Source of the DNA: Epinephelus fuscoguttatus
Taxonomy: Eukaryota > Chordata > Actinopteri > Perciformes > Serranidae
Direction: 5' to 3'
DNA length: 64,000 nucleotides
NCBI RefSeq assembly: GCF_011397635.1
Contig: NC_064756.1
Coordinates: 33,532,996 to 33,596,995, forward strand
Below the pieces are notes generated by a model that was not told the origin of the DNA, made no database searches, and was given only the letters and a program-made list of their open reading frames with translations. Shown here piece by piece: positions 61,301-64,000 of the stretch (its first letter is position 1; each line of letters opens with the position of its first letter). The translations under genes and the position numbers were made by a program.

Positions 61301-62440
61301 TCTGAGCTAATAAGATGAAAAGTGGTTGGAGGCATAGCTAGCATCAACATCCTCTTTGCTGAGATTAAAGCACTGTTTCTATGATGAAAGTGCATACTTA
61401 GATGTTTTGCTAATTTTCATCTATTTCGTTCTCAGCACTGTCAGCTCCCATTGTTAGGATTGTGTTGGTGTGGCAAATTTGAATGTCTGGACCAAGTATG
61501 GTGCGGAATGAGCAGTTGCTAGATCTGCACAAATACTCAAATGCTTTAATCTAAAAGTTAAATGGTAACATTGCATGACTTTGAGTAATTGAGTTTTATG
61601 ACAGGGTACTTCAGGTGTGTGTCGCTGACTGGTGCTTTCATGTTCCAGAGTTGCTAATCTAATGTTGCCTCGCTCTGATTAAAAAGCTTCATGAGAAAGC
61701 AATTGCAAAAGCACTCCACTTTTCCCACAGGGATGTCTTAAGTTCTGACCCTTTTTTGACCACTCACACTGATTTCCTCTGTGTTCTGCTAAAATGTTCA
61801 TGTCCGACTTCATCTCTTACCTCTCAGTGTTTTTTTTTCTTTTTTCCCTTAAAACATCTTGGGCTTGTATATTTGACATAAGCAAATGGAGGTAGAAGGT
61901 AATGAGCATGTTACAGTTCATTGTATCCCGAGTGTCTACAAGATCTCATATTTTTTTATCCGGCTCTCTTTTTTTGTCCTTGAGCAATATCAGTGTGAGG
62001 CAATAAAACATCCAGGTACACCTGAGAGAAGTAAAAAGAAGAAAAGAAATTGCCTTGTGCTCAGTGGGCCATAGACAGGAAGGAAACACAGGCTCATCGC
62101 TGCTGCCTCTTTGTACTAGTAATGTGTGTTTACATACACGTCCTCTCATCTTTGGGGGTCAATCCTCTCAACAACTAGAAAAGCTCATAGTAGAGCTCTG
62201 CCAGCACATTTTCCAACATGCTGCTATACACAAAGGCATCGTCTCGTTCACTTGAACTATGTGTTCGACTGAATTCTTAACCTTGCAAACGTACCTTGAG
62301 ATTCCATTCCTGTAGTTTCAGAGTTTAAGAATGTCAATTGATGTAACAGGCTTTGTTTTATGTGATCACGAAATAACCCCAGCCATCTTGTATCCAACTG
62401 TCTACAACCCAAACGACAAAATAAATGTCGGCATTCAGTA
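58346..62440. other. Intergenic, no supported gene
   Basis: No protein-like exon. A hAT-like phrase (ATTAATTTTCTGTCAGCTGAC) at about 58662-58682 may be a remnant. A G-run lies at 60056-60066 and A-runs at 61080-61102. Confidence 0.4.
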
Positions 62441-62447
62441 CATCCAA

Positions 62448-62965
62448 GTATGGGGCCATTGTTCTCTGCCTCCTGTGGGTTGGTAAAGAGTTATAGCCCC
62501 AAGCGTAGGAGTTCAAGTATTCCGAGGTTTTGTTCACGAGTGAGCTTAAAATGGAGCATGAGATGGATAGGTGGTTTGGCGCACCGTCAGCAGTGATGCG
62601 GTGCTACAACAGACTGTTGTGGTGACGAGGGAGCTGAGCCAGAAGGCCTTGGCCTTTGCCTGTGCTGGTCCATCGATGTCGTAACCTTCTCCAATGGCCA
62701 TGAGCTTAGGGTAGTAACTGAAAGAACGAGATGGAGGATACAAGTGGCCAAAGTGAGTTTCCTCCATAAGGTGTCAGCCTCATAGGGTAAGGAGTTCAGA
62801 TACCTAGAGGAGCTCAGAGTAGAGCCGCTGCTCCTTCACAAGGGCCCGGGAGCCGACCCAGAACGTGCTGGGTAATATGGGGATAATATATCTCATCTGG
62901 CCTGGGAACACCTCCGGATCCCCCAAGGGATGTTTGGAATACTTTGCTCAGCCTGCCTCCTACGT
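62448..62965 (+). pseudogene. Non-LTR retrotransposon polyprotein C-terminal remnant
   Basis: A broken + strand frame reads GHELRVVTERTRWRIQVAK, then VSFLHKVSAS, a stop, and later LRVEPLLLHKG; further on LAWEHLRIPQG-like text appears. This order (GHELWVMTER...AEMSFLRRVSG...EPLLLH...WERLGIP) is the C-terminal end of a widespread fish non-LTR reverse-transcriptase protein. Several stops and deletions show it is dead. The exact clade is not named, to avoid guessing. Confidence 0.65.
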
Positions 62966-63089
62966 AACACAGATGAAAATAGATGAAAGAATAGATTGTA
63001 TATTTCTGCAAACCATGGATTTGTAAAATGTGTACATTATTATGTAGTGGATCTGCTGACTTTTTGTTTCTTTACAGTTCAACAACGCT

Positions 63090-63440
63090 GTGGCCAATGT
63101 ACAGTTAAGTATAGGCACAAAAACCACACAGTTTCCAGTGGCACAATTGCCGCTGGAAACACAGTGATGTCTCGCTAAAAAAAATTTTATTTTTTTTTTT
63201 TTGTTTTTTTCACTGTCTCTCACAGTCGTCTGGAGTCTGCAGTTTGGCAGCGATCTCATCTAGGTGTCACACCATCCACTGTCTCCTCCACCTCCCAAAG
63301 ATAAAGTCAGATAATACACATGTATTTAGTCACTTAAGAAGACGTTGATATGATACATAAGCAATGTACAAATGGAACATATCTGTAGTTTGCAGAAATG
63401 TACAATGCCAACATTTACTTCTGGTGGCAAGGTTGTTTCC
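63090..63440. repeat. Dispersed repeat, copy 2 (partner at 17.8 kb)
   Basis: Shares with 17800-18250 the blocks GCTGGAAA..ACAGTGAT, CCATCCAC, AAAGTCAG, CACTTAAG and GTTTGCAGAAATGTACAATG. It includes a T-run (63184-63210) where copy 1 has an A/T-rich run. Confidence 0.7.
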
Positions 63441-64000
63441 ATAATTTTGCAATTAATAGATAAACTGTTATGTTCATATTACAGAAAAAAAACGTAAGAA
63501 CTGTAATATTCCTATGGGGACTGATGGGTCCCATACGGTCCCATAGGGTCCCATAGGTCAATTAAAAAATAGAGACCTTAAATTAGACATAAAGCTGACA
63601 GATTTTGGTGTAATCATAAGGAAATACAGCTGAAAATCTGTCAGTCATCTGACTTTCCTTTGAATAACACGACAGTTTTAACCCAAATCCTTTCATACAT
63701 GAGGAGCTGTTACACTGGCAGTAATGTGATCCACACTGAACAAAAGTATAAATGCAGATCTTATGCTTTTGCTTCCATTTTTCACCAGTTTAAATTAAAG
63801 ATGTCCAACTTTTTTCTATGCAAACAAAAGAGTTATTTCTCTCAGATTTTGCTTTCAGAATTTGTTAAAATCCGTGTTGATGAGCCCTTCTCCTTTTCCA
63901 AGATAATCCATCCACCTGACAGGTGTGGAATATCAAGATGCAGATTAAACAGCATCATTACTACACAGGTGTGAGTTAGGATGGTCACAAGAACATACCA
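63441..64000. other. Window right end, unassigned
   Basis: A small tandem array of GGTCCCATA-like units lies at 63530-63556. No gene was recognised. Confidence 0.4.

Noticed and set aside
1..64000. CRISPR arrays, operons or phage-like modules
   Set aside because: No regularly spaced direct repeats and no dense gene runs. The window is clearly vertebrate nuclear DNA.

Overview
The window looks like nuclear DNA of a ray-finned fish, probably a percomorph teleost. Coding density is very low and base composition is AT-rich. Introns are spliceosomal, (TG)n and (TCTG)n microsatellites are present, and there is a dense layer of teleost-type transposons: hAT, TTAA-target MITEs, Tc1/mariner, L1 and other non-LTR elements. 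No rRNA, standard tRNA, CRISPR array or prokaryotic gene organisation was seen.

Only two genes can be supported, and they are arranged tail to tail. FBXO40 (+ strand, coding span 20488-24780) is a muscle F-box protein rebuilt from three coding pieces: a 28-nt exon that supplies only the initiator ATG, one 1,881-bp main exon, and a last exon that follows an apparent GC-AG intron. TTC36 (- strand, 28909-25678) is a complete three-exon gene for a 187-residue TPR protein. The two stop codons are about 0.9 kb apart, and candidate poly(A) signals of opposite strands lie about 30 bp apart at 25586-25624. The genes have no known shared pathway: FBXO40 is an SCF ubiquitin-ligase receptor of muscle, and TTC36 is an HSP70-binding, liver/kidney-type TPR protein.

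Layout. 1-20 kb is intergenic. It holds a decayed hAT-type zinc-finger exon at the left edge, two hAT elements with target-site duplications (2.45-3.05 and 6.02-6.97 kb), a palindromic element at 11.4-12.1 kb, a hAT split by a TTAA element (14.3-15.5 kb), and a TTAA MITE (16.9-17.7 kb). 20-29 kb is the gene pair, with MITEs inside introns of both genes. 29.7-32.8 kb is a layered insertion: a repeat interrupted by a hAT element, which is itself interrupted by a 5'-truncated L1 with a 13-bp duplication. 33-64 kb has no supportable host gene. It holds remnants including a TIR element carrying a RecQ-like helicase fragment (50.26-50.81 kb), a deleted Tc1 element (57.5-58.3 kb) and a non-LTR reverse-transcriptase tail (62.4-63.0 kb). 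The rest is unannotated and may be regulatory.

I found no convincing undescribed system. The observations most worth checking are the split-start and GC-AG structure of FBXO40, the helicase fragment inside a mobile element, the layered insertion, and two perfect tetraloop hairpins. Family names rest on recognising motifs by eye; no database search was possible.
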